Positions 25,775 through 35,762 of a stretch of DNA of 64,000 nt are shown here, piece after piece (positions within the stretch are counted from its first letter, which is position 1; every line of letters starts with the position of its first letter). Source of the DNA: Gammaproteobacteria bacterium (GTDB taxonomy: Bacteria; Pseudomonadota; Gammaproteobacteria; Pseudomonadales; Azotimanducaceae); contig JAPOVV010000074.1 in assembly GCA_026707945.1 (NCBI GenBank), forward strand, positions 1 through 64,000, read 5' to 3'. The position numbers and the translations under genes are program-made. The notes beneath the pieces are model-generated. The model was not told the DNA's origin. It ran no database searches and worked only from the letters and a program-made list of their open reading frames with translations.

Positions 25775-26794
25775 TTAGCTAAGGATGGGAAGCAACTCTT
25801 CCGCGATTTGGATGCTGTTCAATGCTGCGCCCTTTCGTACATTGTCGGATACAACCCACATGTCGAGGCCGCGAGGGTGTGATACATCTTTTCGAACGCG
25901 TCCAACAAAGACTGGGTCTGTACCGGCCGCGTGTTCAACTGCCGTCGGATAGCCGCCCGGTTGCCGATCGTCGACGAGTACTACGTTTTCAGCGCTCTTT
26001 AGCAGGTCGCGAGCGAAGTCAACACTGATGGGTTCTTTCGTTTCAATGTGAACCGCTTCGGAATGCCCATAAAACACAGGGATGCGAACGCATGTCGGAT
26101 TTACCTTAATGGATTCATCCTCAAAGATCTTCTTCGTCTCAAGAACCATCTTCCATTCCTCTTTCGTGTAGCCGTTGTCCTCGAACTCGGCAATCTGAGG
26201 AATCGCGTTGAATGCGATCTGAACCGGGTGTACGGTTGCTTCTGCGCCATTGCCGTTCAATATGTTCGTCGTCTGCTCAGCTAATTCGCGGATCGCTGAA
26301 GCTCCAGCACCGGACACCGCCTGATAGGTCGCGACGTTAATGCGTTCAATCCCAACTGCATCGTAGATCGGTTTAAGCGCGACCACCATCTGAATGGTCG
26401 AACAGTTAGGGTTAGCGATGATGCCAGTCTCCAAGCCATCCTTGATTCGATGAGGATTGACTTCCGGGACGACCAATGGAATGTGAGCCTCCTGGCGAAA
26501 TTGTGACGTGTTGTCTACCACGATCGAACCAGCTTCTGCGGCCCGCGGGGCGTGTATCGCGGAAACGGATCCGCCTGCCGAGAAAAAAGCCACCTGCGTG
26601 TCAGAAAAGTCGAAGTCATCCAGAACTTCAATATTTATCTTGCGATCTTTGAAGTCGAACGACTTACCCGCCGAGCGCGAACTAGCTAGCAGACTGATCT
26701 GATCAACAGGAAATTCGCGTTCCTCGAGCATTTCGCGCAGAACTTCACCAACGGCACCCGTCGCGCCGGCGATCGCTACGTTTACAGATTTCAT
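25775..26794 (-). CDS. asd: Aspartate-semialdehyde dehydrogenase
   Basis: 339 residues, the length of the Pseudomonas/Gram-positive-type Asd (USG-1-like family). It reduces aspartyl phosphate for the lysine, threonine, methionine and diaminopimelate pathways. The Rossmann motif is AGATGAVGE at about 9-17. The catalytic Cys lies in GIIANPNCSTIQ, the conserved AVSGAGASAIRE follows, and the RIPVFYGHSEAVHIE region contains the active-site His. The start lies 2 bases after the leuB stop, in the leuB-asd order known from Pseudomonas. Confidence 0.96.
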   Translation of the reverse strand: MKSVNVAIAGATGAVGEVLREMLEEREFPVDQISLLASSRSAGKSFDFKDRKINIEVLDDFDFSDTQVAFFSAGGSVSAIHAPRAAEAGSIVVDNTSQFRQEAHIPLVVPEVNPHRIKDGLETGIIANPNCSTIQMVVALKPIYDAVGIERINVATYQAVSGAGASAIRELAEQTTNILNGNGAEATVHPVQIAFNAIPQIAEFEDNGYTKEEWKMVLETKKIFEDESIKVNPTCVRIPVFYGHSEAVHIETKEPISVDFARDLLKSAENVVLVDDRQPGGYPTAVEHAAGTDPVFVGRVRKDVSHPRGLDMWVVSDNVRKGAALNSIQIAEELLPILS

Positions 26795-26796
26795 AT

Positions 26797-27882
26797 CTAA
26801 CCCAGTTCCTGCAATACGGCTTCTGTCATCGCGTCGGTGCCTACCTGTTGGATCGATTCATCTGGTGTCGAAGGCATGATGTCACCTGTCCGATATCCCT
26901 TGGACAACACTGTATCGACCGCTCGCTCAATTTGATCCGCCAAATCGCCAGCATCAAGACCGTAGCGAAGCATCATGGCGACCGAAAGGATCGTCGCAAG
27001 CGGATTCGCAAGGTTTTTGCCTGCGATATCTGGCGCGGTTCCGTGAACTGGTTCATAGATACCCCGGTTGTCAGCGTTCAAAGACGCCGACGGGAGCATG
27101 CCGAGCGATCCAGTTAACATCGCAGCGACATCTGAAAGTATGTCACCAAACATATTCCCTGTGACGATAACGTCGAACTGCTTAGGTTCCCGTACCAACT
27201 GCATGGCTGCATTGTCGACCAACAGATGCGTCAATTCGACGTCTTGATAGTCAGCGTGAACCTCGTTGACAACATCTCGCCACAGCTGGGTGACTTCTAA
27301 CACGTTTGCCTTGTCGACCGAGCAGAGCTTGTGGTTCCGTTTTCGAGCTAACTCAAATGCGGTCCGAGAAATTCTCTGGATTTCAGTCTCGTCGTAGACG
27401 TAGGTGTTCACGCCCCGTCGCACGTTGCCTTCGACGTGAACCCCTCGAGGTTCACCGAAATAGATGCCGCCCGTTAACTCACGTACGATCAATAGATCGA
27501 GATTACTCACAAATTGAGCTTGCAGTGTCGAAGCGGCAGCCAACGGTTCAAACAAAATCGCTGGACGCAAGTTCGCGTAAGCATCCAATCCTGATCGAAG
27601 TCCGAGCAGACCTTTCTCAGGTTTTTTGTCGACAGGCAGGTTATCCCATTTTGGACCACCTACCGCACCAAGGAGGACCGCATCCGCCTCTTGCGCGGCG
27701 CGCAAGGTCTCTGGGGTAAGCGGGACGCCATGTTTGTCGATGCTGATGCCGCCTGCATCGGCTTCGTCGACGTGAAGATCGAATACCCCTTCAGTGGCCT
27801 TCCGCATGACCCGCACCGCGTGCGGCATGATCTCCGCACCAATACCGTCGCCAGGAAGTACGAGGATTTGCGCTGATTTCAC
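26797..27882 (-). CDS. leuB: 3-isopropylmalate dehydrogenase
   Basis: 361 residues (E. coli 363). It oxidatively decarboxylates 3-isopropylmalate with NAD+ in leucine synthesis. The N-terminal [31 protein letters not shown], the SVDKANVLE region with the catalytic Lys, and the metal-binding [24 protein letters not shown] are all present. The [20 protein letters not shown] block near the C-terminus gives NAD specificity. It overlaps the leuD stop by four bases. Confidence 0.98.
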   Translation of the reverse strand: MKSAQILVLPGDGIGAEIMPHAVRVMRKATEGVFDLHVDEADAGGISIDKHGVPLTPETLRAAQEADAVLLGAVGGPKWDNLPVDKKPEKGLLGLRSGLDAYANLRPAILFEPLAAASTLQAQFVSNLDLLIVRELTGGIYFGEPRGVHVEGNVRRGVNTYVYDETEIQRISRTAFELARKRNHKLCSVDKANVLEVTQLWRDVVNEVHADYQDVELTHLLVDNAAMQLVREPKQFDVIVTGNMFGDILSDVAAMLTGSLGMLPSASLNADNRGIYEPVHGTAPDIAGKNLANPLATILSVAMMLRYGLDAGDLADQIERAVDTVLSKGYRTGDIMPSTPDESIQQVGTDAMTEAVLQELG

Positions 27883-28541
27883 ACATTACCCCCGCTGAAT
27901 AGCCAGGGGTTCGCCTTGCGATGACGAGCTTCGAACGCCTCGATATCGGCGGTGTGTTCGAGCGTTAGACCGATTTCGTCCAAACCTTTGAGCATCCGGT
28001 TCTTCCGTACATGTTCGATCTCAAATCGATAGCCCAGATCGCTTCCCGCAGTCACCGTTTGTTCCTCTAGGTCAACCGACAACTCGATGGGTTGTTGCTG
28101 AGTTGCTCGTGCGAATAGCACCTCAACATGCTCATGCGAGAGTTGAACAGGCAACAAGCCATTGTTAAAGCTATTGTTGTAAAAGATATCGGCAAACGAA
28201 GGTGCGATTACGCAACGGAATCCGTACTGAAGCAGTGCCCAAACAGCATGTTCACGACTTGACCCGCAGGCGAAATTCTCGCGTGCGAGCAGGATCGACG
28301 CATTGACGTACCGTGGATCGTTCAATACAAAATCAGATACCGGTTGTCGTGACGATAGTGGTTTGCCAATCGTGCCTTCGTCTTCAAAACGCCATGCGTC
28401 AAAGAGATTGTCACCGAAACCGGTCCGCTTAATCGACTTCAAAAATTGCTTCGGGATGATTTGATCAGTATCAACGTTCGCCTTATCTAAAGGCGCGACG
28501 ATACCGCTGTGACGCACGAACTGTAATGGGTTTACGCTCAT
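27879..28541 (-). CDS. leuD: 3-isopropylmalate dehydratase small subunit
   Basis: 220 residues from the ATG at 28541, which overlaps the leuC stop as ATGA and gives the family start [34 protein letters not shown] longer frame running 44 codons back into leuC is rejected. LeuD is the swivelling domain of isopropylmalate isomerase; with LeuC it converts 2- to 3-isopropylmalate. The [16 protein letters not shown] signature is intact. Confidence 0.97.
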   Translation of the reverse strand: MSVNPLQFVRHSGIVAPLDKANVDTDQIIPKQFLKSIKRTGFGDNLFDAWRFEDEGTIGKPLSSRQPVSDFVLNDPRYVNASILLARENFACGSSREHAVWALLQYGFRCVIAPSFADIFYNNSFNNGLLPVQLSHEHVEVLFARATQQQPIELSVDLEEQTVTAGSDLGYRFEIEHVRKNRMLKGLDEIGLTLEHTADIEAFEARHRKANPWLFSGGNV

Positions 28542-29950
28542 TGCAGAAACTCCCGAACGTCTGCGATATGACCTGCGATTGCACTCGCAGCGGCAGTCGC
28601 AGGGCTGACTAGATGCGTTCGACCGAGGTGCCCTTGTCGACCCTCGAAATTTCGATTCGACGTCGATGCACACCGCTCCTTTGGCATTAAACGGTCGTCA
28701 TTCATCGCCAAGCACATCGAACATCCCGGGGCACGCCACTCAAATCCGGCATCTATGAAAATCTCATCTAAGCCTTCGCTTTCGGCTTGCTGCTTTACAA
28801 GCCCAGAACCAGGTACAACGAGCGCTGCATCGAGATGACTTGAGACCTTTCGACCTTTTGCCACCAAGGCTGCTGCTCTAAGGTCCTCAATGCGCGCGTT
28901 GGTACACGAACCGATAAAGACCTTATCAAGTGGTACGTCCATCAACGAGTCGCCCGGGCGCAAATCCATGTACTTAAGCGCGCGCTCTGCCGTTTCGGCG
29001 GTCGCCTCATCGTCAAACGATGCAGGGTCTGGAATTGCTTCATCGACGCTTACGACGAGTTGCGGGTTGGTACCCCATGAAACTTGCGGGCTAAGAGCGG
29101 CGGCATCGAGTGTGACTTCGGTGTCATAGACCGCGTCTTCATCCGACTTAAGATCTCGCCACTTTCTGCAAGCTGCGTCCCATAACGCGCCCTGCGGCGA
29201 AAAAGGTCTTCCCTCAACGTAGGAGAGTGTCGTTTCGTCAACTGCGACCAATCCCGCACGCGCGCCTGCCTCGATGGACATGTTGCAGATCGTCATGCGT
29301 CCTTCCATACTCAAGGATCGGATGGCTTCGCCTGCGTATTCGATGGTGTGGCCTGTCGCACCGGCGGTTCCGACCTTGCGTATCAGCGCCAGGATGATGT
29401 CTTTTGCATAAACGCCTTCGTTAAGAAAACTGGTGATGTCAACAAGCATGTTTCGGCTTTTCTGTTGAACTAGGCACTGGGTTGCCAATACATGCTCAAC
29501 TTCGGACGTTCCGATGCCGTGCGCGAGCGTACCTAATGCGCCGTGTGTTGACGTGTGAGAATCACCGCAAACTACCGTCATGCCTGGCAAGACCGCGCCT
29601 TGTTCCGGACCGATGACATGCACGATACCCTGTCGCACGTCCAAAAGCTCAAATTGCTGTATATCGAACGCTCGACAGTTGTCGTCTAACGTTACAACCT
29701 GCTCCTTTGCGATCGAATCCTCGATCCCAGCCATGCCCAGCGCGCGGTTTCTCGTAGGAATGTTGTGATCAGGTGTTGCTAGATTCGCGTCTAAGCGCCA
29801 AGGTACTCGTCGAGCGAGTCGGAGCCCTTCGAACGCCTGTGGCGACGTCACTTCGTGTATAAGGTGACGATCTATGTACAGCAGACTGAGACCATCATCG
29901 CGTTGACCAACGACATGTGCATCCCAGATCTTGTCGTAAAGCGTTGCCAA
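28538..29950 (-). CDS. leuC: 3-isopropylmalate dehydratase large subunit
   Basis: 470 residues (E. coli 466). It is the Fe-S subunit of isopropylmalate isomerase, an aconitase homologue. The three cluster cysteines lie in [14 protein letters not shown] and [26 protein letters not shown] and the N-terminal [11 protein letters not shown] are typical. It is the first gene of a long leftward row through leuD, leuB, asd, truA and trpF. A well-formed sigma-70 promoter lies just upstream. No leuA is in the window. Confidence 0.98.
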   Translation of the reverse strand: MATLYDKIWDAHVVGQRDDGLSLLYIDRHLIHEVTSPQAFEGLRLARRVPWRLDANLATPDHNIPTRNRALGMAGIEDSIAKEQVVTLDDNCRAFDIQQFELLDVRQGIVHVIGPEQGAVLPGMTVVCGDSHTSTHGALGTLAHGIGTSEVEHVLATQCLVQQKSRNMLVDITSFLNEGVYAKDIILALIRKVGTAGATGHTIEYAGEAIRSLSMEGRMTICNMSIEAGARAGLVAVDETTLSYVEGRPFSPQGALWDAACRKWRDLKSDEDAVYDTEVTLDAAALSPQVSWGTNPQLVVSVDEAIPDPASFDDEATAETAERALKYMDLRPGDSLMDVPLDKVFIGSCTNARIEDLRAAALVAKGRKVSSHLDAALVVPGSGLVKQQAESEGLDEIFIDAGFEWRAPGCSMCLAMNDDRLMPKERCASTSNRNFEGRQGHLGRTHLVSPATAAASAIAGHIADVREFLQ

Positions 29951-29980
29951 GATGGTTCAGAGGTGGATTTGCGGCGCGGG

Positions 29981-30009
29981 ATTATAGAAACTCTCGATCC
30001 TTCTGTCAC
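29981..30009 (-). promoter_or_regulatory. Sigma-70 promoter of leuC
   Basis: On the - strand GTGACA (30009-30004) is followed after exactly 17 bases by TATAAT (29986-29981), a perfect -10 and a 5/6 -35. Transcription would start near 29974 and leave a leader of about 25 bases before the leuC ATG. That is too short for a leucine leader-peptide attenuator, so control by attenuation is unlikely. Confidence 0.75.
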
Positions 30010-30296
30010 CTGCTTCTAGTGCACAATCACGTTAATTTTGTTGATAGATCAATAAGTTGCGTTCAGGACTGGTTTACAAAAACGGTCTTAATTCTCAATA
30101 ATGGGGAACGTCTTTCCCCACAATGACGCACTACGCGAGCTCCGGTCAAAATATCGACGGAAACGGTTCGATGCCTCGTATCAGAAAAGCCAACATCCGT
30201 GAGTGGATACAAAGACTCAAGGACCAGCGGTAGTGCGAGAACTTAGGACTCGGCTAACTGGCGCTAGAGTGTCTACGGTAGTAGAATCCACGTACG
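30010..30296. other. Intergenic region between divergent leuC and hydA
   Basis: Together with the leuC promoter, 29951-30296 is one of the longest gene-poor stretches of the window (346 bases). Its left part is AT-rich. A 36-codon frame lies at 30123-30233 and is listed separately. I see no transposase, tRNA or attachment site at this edge of the presumed acquired hydA segment. Confidence 0.5.
30123..30233 (+). CDS. Possible small protein upstream of hydA
   Basis: A complete ATG-to-TAG frame of 36 codons. The product starts polar (THYASSGQNIDGNGS) and ends in a strongly basic helix-like part (RIRKANIREWIQRLKDQR). There is no convincing ribosome binding site. It may be a small protein, the remnant of a gene trimmed when the neighbouring pair was acquired, or chance. 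It lies 63 bases upstream of hydA. Confidence 0.2.
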   Translation: MTHYASSGQNIDGNGSMPRIRKANIREWIQRLKDQR

Positions 30297-31691
30297 ATGT
30301 CTCTACTGATCCGTAACGGCAGGGTCGTTACCGCCACGGATAACTATCTCGCCGACCTCTACGTCGAGAACGACAAGGTCTCGTTAATCGGTAACAACCT
30401 TGACGTGAAGGCTGATCAAGAAATCGATGCCTCCAACAAACTCGTGATCCCGGGCGGCGTCGATCCCCATACACATATGGACATGCCGTTCGGAGGCACT
30501 ACCAGCGCTGACGATTTTGAGTCCGGCACCCGCGCCGCCGCTTTCGGCGGCACCACCACGATCATCGACTTTGCCATACAAACCAAGGGTGACTCTACGC
30601 TGGAAGCGCTAGACACTTGGCACGGCAAAGCCGAGGGAAAGGCATCTATCGACTACGGCTTTCACATGATCGTTACGGACATGGAGGATGAACGACTCTG
30701 GGAGCTGCGGCGTCTTGCGGATGAGGGCATCACCTCTTACAAGATGTTCATGGCATACCCGGGCGTACTGTACGTGGATGACGGCACCCTTTTTCGCGCC
30801 ATGCGCAAGGCCGGTGAAGACGGTACTCTGGTTTGCATGCACGCGGAGAATGGCATCGTCATCGACGAGATCGTCAAGCTCGCTCTAAAGGAAGGGAAGA
30901 CGTCGCCAAAGTACCACGCTCTGACCCGACCGACACGAATGGAGGCGGAAGGCGTACATCGCTCGATTGCCATCGCCGAGGTCGCCGGGGTACCAGTCTA
31001 TATCGTGCACCTGAGTTCCTCAGACGCCTTAGAGCAGGTCACACTAGCACGCAACCGAGGCACTCTGGTGTTCGCAGAAACCTGCCCACAATACCTGTTC
31101 CTGGACATTAGTCACTATGATCAGGAGGAATTCGAAGGCGCCAAGTACGTCATGACGCCCCCTCTCCGAGAGCGCTGGAACCAGGATGAACTTTGGCGGG
31201 GTCTGCGATTCGGCGATCTGCAGAGTATCTCGACCGATCATTGCCCTTTCTGTTTCAAAGACCAGAAGACACTGGGAATCGACGATTTCAGTAAGATCCC
31301 CAACGGGGCTCCGGGCGTCGAGAACCGCATGAGCCTCGTCTACAACGGGGGCGTTGCCGCAGGTCGCATCTCGGTGAACCGCTTCGTCGAACTCACATCG
31401 ACGGCTGCGGCCAAACTGTTCGGCCTATTTCCTAGGAAGGGAACCATCGCCGTCGGGAGCGATGCGGATATCGTGATCTTCGATCCCGAACGCAGGGAAA
31501 CCATCAGTGCTGATAACCCCTGTACCCATCACATGCGCGTCGACTACAACGCCTACGAAGGTATCGAGACGCAGGGTTTCAGCGAGACGGTGATCAGCCG
31601 CGGAAAGGTGATCGTCTCCGACAACGAATGGCACGGGCGTTCAGGCGCAGGTCAATTCGTCAAACGAGCCCTGTTTAGCGGTCCAAACTGA
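30297..31691 (+). CDS. hydA: Dihydropyrimidinase / hydantoinase family amidohydrolase
   Basis: 464 residues, the usual length. The family opens cyclic amides such as dihydrouracil, dihydrothymine or 5-substituted hydantoins. The metal site is complete: HTHMD near residues 57-61, the Lys that becomes carboxylated in SYKMFMAYPG, HAENG, HLSSSDAL and the STDHCPF aspartate. The tail GTIAVGSDADIVIFDPE is typical of amidohydrolases. Next to a nitrilase-type beta-ureidopropionase it fits steps two and three of reductive pyrimidine breakdown. No dihydropyrimidine dehydrogenase is in the window. By eye the gene is GC-richer than its neighbours, suggesting transfer. Confidence 0.93.
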   Translation: MSLLIRNGRVVTATDNYLADLYVENDKVSLIGNNLDVKADQEIDASNKLVIPGGVDPHTHMDMPFGGTTSADDFESGTRAAAFGGTTTIIDFAIQTKGDSTLEALDTWHGKAEGKASIDYGFHMIVTDMEDERLWELRRLADEGITSYKMFMAYPGVLYVDDGTLFRAMRKAGEDGTLVCMHAENGIVIDEIVKLALKEGKTSPKYHALTRPTRMEAEGVHRSIAIAEVAGVPVYIVHLSSSDALEQVTLARNRGTLVFAETCPQYLFLDISHYDQEEFEGAKYVMTPPLRERWNQDELWRGLRFGDLQSISTDHCPFCFKDQKTLGIDDFSKIPNGAPGVENRMSLVYNGGVAAGRISVNRFVELTSTAAAKLFGLFPRKGTIAVGSDADIVIFDPERRETISADNPCTHHMRVDYNAYEGIETQGFSETVISRGKVIVSDNEWHGRSGAGQFVKRALFSGPN

Positions 31692-31756
31692 GTCCAATTC
31701 GACGGACACCTAACTGCGTGTTTCCCGTCCGTTCAACCATTGCGAGAGAAACCAAG

Positions 31757-32623
31757 ATGCCGAGATTGCTAAAGTCGGGATTAATCCAGATGTCGCTGCC
31801 GCAAGGTATCGATGACTTTTCCATGTCCGAAATAGTCGATGCCATGATCGACAAACACATTCCCTTCATTGAAGAAGCGGGTACCCGAGGCGTGCAGATT
31901 CTTTGTCTGCAGGAAATATTCAGCACCCCATATTTCTGTCCAAGCCAGGACGCAACCTGGTATGCAACTGCCGAACCCGTACCTGGACCGACGACCGAGC
32001 GTCTAGCAGAGTATGCCCGCAAGCATCAGATGGCCATGGTCGTTCCTGTGTACGAGAAGGAAGCAGCTGGCGTCCTCTATAACACTGCCGCAGTCATCGA
32101 TGCTGACGGCGCGTACCTTGGCAAGTACCGTAAAACCCACATTCCCCATACTTCCGGTTTTTGGGAAAAGTTCTTCTTTCGCCCAGGCAACCTAGGTTAT
32201 CCCGTCTTCGACACCGCGTACGCCCGGATCGGGGTGTATATCTGCTATGACCGCCACTTCCCGGAAGGTGCACGAACGCTAGGACTTAACGGAGCAGAAA
32301 TCGTGTACAACCCTTCAGCGACAGTGAGGGGGCTTTCCTCCCATCTATGGGAACTTGAACAACCCGCTCACGCCGTAGCGAATGGTTATTTCATGGGTTG
32401 TATCAATCGCGTTGGCATCGAATCTCCGTGGAACCTTGGTGATTTCTACGGCAGGAGCTATTTCGTTGATCCCCGCGGCAAAATCTTCACCCAGGCGTCT
32501 GAAGACAAAGACGAACTTCTCATTGCTGACCTCGATCTCGACCTGATCGACGAGGTCCGATCAACATGGCAGTTCTACCGAGACCGTCGACCCGAGTGTT
32601 ACGAGGATCTAACTTCTCTCTAG
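31757..32623 (+). CDS. Nitrilase-superfamily beta-ureidopropionase-like N-carbamoyl amidase
   Basis: 288 residues from the ATG at 31757; an upstream frame adds 13 unconserved residues. The carbon-nitrogen hydrolase triad is present: Glu in CLQEIF, Lys in KYRKTHIP and Cys in YICYDRHFPEG. The runs GFWEKFFFRPGN and LGLNGAEIVYNPSAT resemble beta-ureidopropionases, which turn N-carbamoyl-beta-alanine into beta-alanine, CO2 and ammonia. N-carbamoylputrescine amidase is a close alternative. It lies 65 bases after hydA on the same strand and probably shares its transcript. Confidence 0.88.
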   Translation: MPRLLKSGLIQMSLPQGIDDFSMSEIVDAMIDKHIPFIEEAGTRGVQILCLQEIFSTPYFCPSQDATWYATAEPVPGPTTERLAEYARKHQMAMVVPVYEKEAAGVLYNTAAVIDADGAYLGKYRKTHIPHTSGFWEKFFFRPGNLGYPVFDTAYARIGVYICYDRHFPEGARTLGLNGAEIVYNPSATVRGLSSHLWELEQPAHAVANGYFMGCINRVGIESPWNLGDFYGRSYFVDPRGKIFTQASEDKDELLIADLDLDLIDEVRSTWQFYRDRRPECYEDLTSL

Positions 32624-32728
32624 TCGCAGCAACACCGTTCCGTTACAGGCATTCAACGACAGCACGGATAGCTCAGCTACCTTGAGCGGGATTTATCCAC
32701 TTCAAGGAGTGTTCTCGATTCTCGCAGG

Positions 32729-33529
32729 TCAGTTGCTTGTTGAAGCGCGTCCTAGTACCCTCTCAAAGTACGCGCTCAATCGATCCCACGTGTCCTTCGC
32801 CGGTTCACGATTGGTATCAGCGTCGCGTTCCACGTAAAGCCAGAAACCGTGTTGAACGGGATCGTATATATGCACGTCATTTGGAATTCCAGCTTCGTTG
32901 AGAGCGGCGACGAACGCATGTACTTGGTCAACCGGAATCCCTCGATCCTGACCTGCAAACGCGCCGAAGACCTCATGGTCAATCTTTGCTAATTCAGCAG
33001 GATCCGCTAGTAGTTGCCCGTAAAAGATCGCTGTGCCGTCGTGGTGTTCGCCACCCAACGCAAACGAGAGTGCGACACCTCCACCAAAGCACCATCCAAT
33101 GGTCGCGACTAGCCCGTTCGAATCAGATCGAGCTTTTAGGTAAGCAACGGCGGCATTGAGGTTCGCGATTATTTCGTCTGGATTAGCGCGCGTCTCCCGA
33201 ACCAGAGCAATGTTCTCTTGTGGATTGGATCCCGTCCGACCCGAGTACAAGTCCGCGGCGAGAGCAATGTAGCCCTGTGCTGCCAATGCGTCTGCAACCT
33301 GCTTGACGCGCTCAACAAGTCCGTTCCATTCATGAATCAAAATGACAGCCCCGTGTGGTCCATCGCCGGTCGGTTCTGCAAGGTACCCTTGGGCAGCACC
33401 GTAATACTCCAGCGTGCTCCCAGTAGGCTCAGCGCCGCCACCTTCAATAACTTGCAGGATATTTGAGTTGCCTTGACCAAAGCAAAGTCCCGCAACGAAT
33501 ACTGACAACACTGACAGTACACGTTTCAC
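32729..33529 (-). CDS. Secreted dienelactone-hydrolase family protein
   Basis: About 266 residues from a GTG at 33529, chosen because the product then starts with a clean signal peptide (KRVLSVLSVFVAGLCFGQG); upstream starts at 33547 and 33565 are also possible. The alpha/beta-hydrolase fold has the dienelactone-hydrolase Cys nucleophile in GWCFGGG, the acid in the GAFAGQDRGIP region, and His in PVQHGFW. VILIHEWNGL is the oxyanion region. Dienelactone hydrolase itself acts in the cytoplasm on chlorocatechol products; this one is predicted periplasmic, and its substrate is unknown. It is convergent with the amidase gene and stands alone. Confidence 0.85.
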   Translation of the reverse strand: MKRVLSVLSVFVAGLCFGQGNSNILQVIEGGGAEPTGSTLEYYGAAQGYLAEPTGDGPHGAVILIHEWNGLVERVKQVADALAAQGYIALAADLYSGRTGSNPQENIALVRETRANPDEIIANLNAAVAYLKARSDSNGLVATIGWCFGGGVALSFALGGEHHDGTAIFYGQLLADPAELAKIDHEVFGAFAGQDRGIPVDQVHAFVAALNEAGIPNDVHIYDPVQHGFWLYVERDADTNREPAKDTWDRLSAYFERVLGRASTSN

Positions 33530-33709
33530 AGTGCCTGTTCCACACATTTGATTCTCACTCCGCAAGTCGAGTCGATGCCGCTATTCTAGGTCTAGCCTGC
33601 GACGCTCAAACTTAGGAACAAGAAGGTACCGTGTAGCGTTTTCTATCAGTAGAAGTCGGAGTAGCAGTTCAGTGTTTTAAGTTGATAAATCGTCAAGATT
33701 CAGCAGTAT

Positions 33710-34780
33710 TTAGCGTACGACATCAGCATTCTGTGCTCGATCGCGTAAACAATGATCCATGAGCACCAACGCTGCCATTGCTTCGACGATCGGCGTCGCA
33801 CGAATGCCAACACAAGGATCGTGCCGACCTGTCGTGCTGACAGTTGTCACATCGCCGCTTTTATTTTGAGTTTGACCTTCTTTTGTAATGCTCGACGTTG
33901 GTTTCAGTGCAACACTCAAGGTAATGTCCTGTCCTGAGGCGATTCCGCCTAATACGCCACCCGCATTGTTGCTAACGAATCCAGATTTATCCATCTCATC
34001 GCGGTTTTCGCTACCACGAAGTTCAACGACCGCAAACCCTTCGCCGAATTCGACACCTTTTACTGCGTTAATCCCGATCATGGCGGATGCGAGTTCTGCA
34101 TCCAATTTACCAAAGACCGGCTCGCCTAATCCAACTGGAACATTGGTTGCAATCAGACCGATTCGCGCACCAATTGAGTCTCCATCGGCTCGCAACTCGT
34201 CAATCAGCTGTTCAATCTCAGGAACGAGCGCTGCATCGGGACAGAAAAAAGCGTTGTTTTCGATCTCATTTGCATCGAAGGTCTTCGCTTTCAACGATCC
34301 GATCTGCGCGAGATAACCACGTATCTCCGTACCGTACTGTTCGCGAAGGTATTTCTTCGCGATTCCGGCAGCAGCTACCCGCATGCTCGTTTCTCGTGCG
34401 GACGCACGACCGCCACCGCGGTAATCGCGAAACCCGTATTTCTTCGTGTAGGTATAGTCGGCGTGGGCGGGTCGAAACACGTCTTTAATCGCCGTGTAAT
34501 CACGACTGCGCTGATCTTCATTTTCAATAAGTAACCCGATAGGCGTTCCCGTTGTTTTACCTTCAAAAACACCTGACAGAATACGAACGCGGTCGTCTTC
34601 GCGCCGTTGGGTTGTGTACTTAGATTGACCGGGCTTTCGACGATCGAGATCGCCTTGCAAATCGGATTCGCTTAGCTCTAGTCCTGGTGGGCATCCGTCA
34701 ACGACAGCCCCTAACGCTAAGCCGTGGCTCTCGCCAAACGTTGTTACGCGGAAAAGTTGTCCGAATGTATTGCCAGCCAT
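33710..34780 (-). CDS. aroC: Chorismate synthase
   Basis: 356 residues from the ATG at 34780 (E. coli 361), starting [20 protein letters not shown] frame running 77 codons further upstream overlaps the DUF4892 gene and is rejected. AroC eliminates phosphate from EPSP to give chorismate and needs reduced FMN. The signatures [19 protein letters not shown] near residues 127-136 and [17 protein letters not shown] near the end are present. It feeds the tryptophan genes elsewhere in the window. Confidence 0.97.
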   Translation of the reverse strand: MAGNTFGQLFRVTTFGESHGLALGAVVDGCPPGLELSESDLQGDLDRRKPGQSKYTTQRREDDRVRILSGVFEGKTTGTPIGLLIENEDQRSRDYTAIKDVFRPAHADYTYTKKYGFRDYRGGGRASARETSMRVAAAGIAKKYLREQYGTEIRGYLAQIGSLKAKTFDANEIENNAFFCPDAALVPEIEQLIDELRADGDSIGARIGLIATNVPVGLGEPVFGKLDAELASAMIGINAVKGVEFGEGFAVVELRGSENRDEMDKSGFVSNNAGGVLGGIASGQDITLSVALKPTSSITKEGQTQNKSGDVTTVSTTGRHDPCVGIRATPIVEAMAALVLMDHCLRDRAQNADVVR

Positions 34781-34806
34781 ACTACAGCCGCCTGCGACGA
34801 CGTCGA

Positions 34807-35712
34807 CTAACGAGAAACCTGGCGCATCAGGCTCGGAACGACTACTTCTACGCGACTCAACTTTCGCCCCTCCACTGGGAGCAGCGGTCCGACACCCATC
34901 GCCTTCGGTTCGATTGAAGCCTCTGCAGCTAGCTGACCCGCGACCTCCTCTGCACAGCGTCCGCTTGCTTCGATAAGCGGGTCCGCGCCGCCTGACGCGT
35001 GCAAATGACACACGACATAAATATCGCGATTTACCAGATTTAACATCTGCTTCGCGATGGCACTGATGACCTTCTTTGCATCGGCGTCAATCGAGCCATC
35101 CCGCTTCGGCGTCACGTTGCGGATCACTGCGATGCCTGTCGCGTTAAGCGAATCGGCGAATCCTCGGTTTTCGTCAAACGTGACCGGTCCATTTGGCTTG
35201 ACTTCCTCAATATGAGCGTTGACTCGTTTGTTACCTCGCTCGACGACGTACAGCGCAATAAGCGTTTGATCCGATCCCTCGCCTAACACGTATGCCGCGT
35301 ATGACTGTTGACGGTCAGGTGCGGAAAGGCTTCGTATGCGAAATATCTGACTAGCCCAGATCGTAGCGCGACCGCAATCAGGTCCCTCGCACGAGAACAA
35401 CATGGTTCCACCCAGGCGATCCAATTGGGCCGTGTACCATCGAAATGCTTCTTCTCGACTTACGCCTCTCGGCATTTCATAAGTGATTTTCTGTCCCGTA
35501 CCGGTAAACCGGACAGAGCTCTCAAACGATACATCGCGCTTAATCTTGTCGACGGACGCATAAATGAAGTCGTATGAACCTTCGATTACATCGTATTCAA
35601 TGATTGTTGATGCTGTATATCTAGACAGTATATTACTGTCGGAAGAACCAGGAACGTCGGCAAAAAGTGCGAACGACCCTGCGATTAGGACACACGTAAT
35701 CAGGCGTTTCAT
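34807..35712 (-). CDS. DUF4892 family secreted protein
   Basis: 301 residues with an N-terminal signal peptide ([17 protein letters not shown]). The long middle part matches the DUF4892 pattern as I know it: [27 protein letters not shown], a Cys pair in CEGPDCGR and YAAYVLGEG. The last 100 residues resemble an OmpA-type peptidoglycan-binding fold ([27 protein letters not shown], then [16 protein letters not shown]), so the protein is probably envelope-associated. Function is not established. It lies 26 bases upstream of aroC and 50 downstream of gpsA. Confidence 0.75.
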   Translation of the reverse strand: MKRLITCVLIAGSFALFADVPGSSDSNILSRYTASTIIEYDVIEGSYDFIYASVDKIKRDVSFESSVRFTGTGQKITYEMPRGVSREEAFRWYTAQLDRLGGTMLFSCEGPDCGRATIWASQIFRIRSLSAPDRQQSYAAYVLGEGSDQTLIALYVVERGNKRVNAHIEEVKPNGPVTFDENRGFADSLNATGIAVIRNVTPKRDGSIDADAKKVISAIAKQMLNLVNRDIYVVCHLHASGGADPLIEASGRCAEEVAGQLAAEASIEPKAMGVGPLLPVEGRKLSRVEVVVPSLMRQVSR

Positions 35713-35762
35713 TGTTGCATTGGATTATAGATAGCGATTCTGAATTGACAGGTGACGAGCAC

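Noticed and set aside
28542-28673. N-terminal extension of leuD
   Set aside because: Lies in an alternate frame inside leuC; the ATG overlapping the leuC stop gives a normal LeuD.
29951-30009. Leucine attenuator upstream of leuC
   Set aside because: The predicted transcript leader is only about 25 bases, with no leader peptide of Leu codons and no terminator hairpin.
34781-35011. N-terminal extension of aroC
   Set aside because: It overlaps the DUF4892 gene and is Arg/Ser/Gly-rich without conservation; the ATG at 34780 starts at the known AroC sequence.
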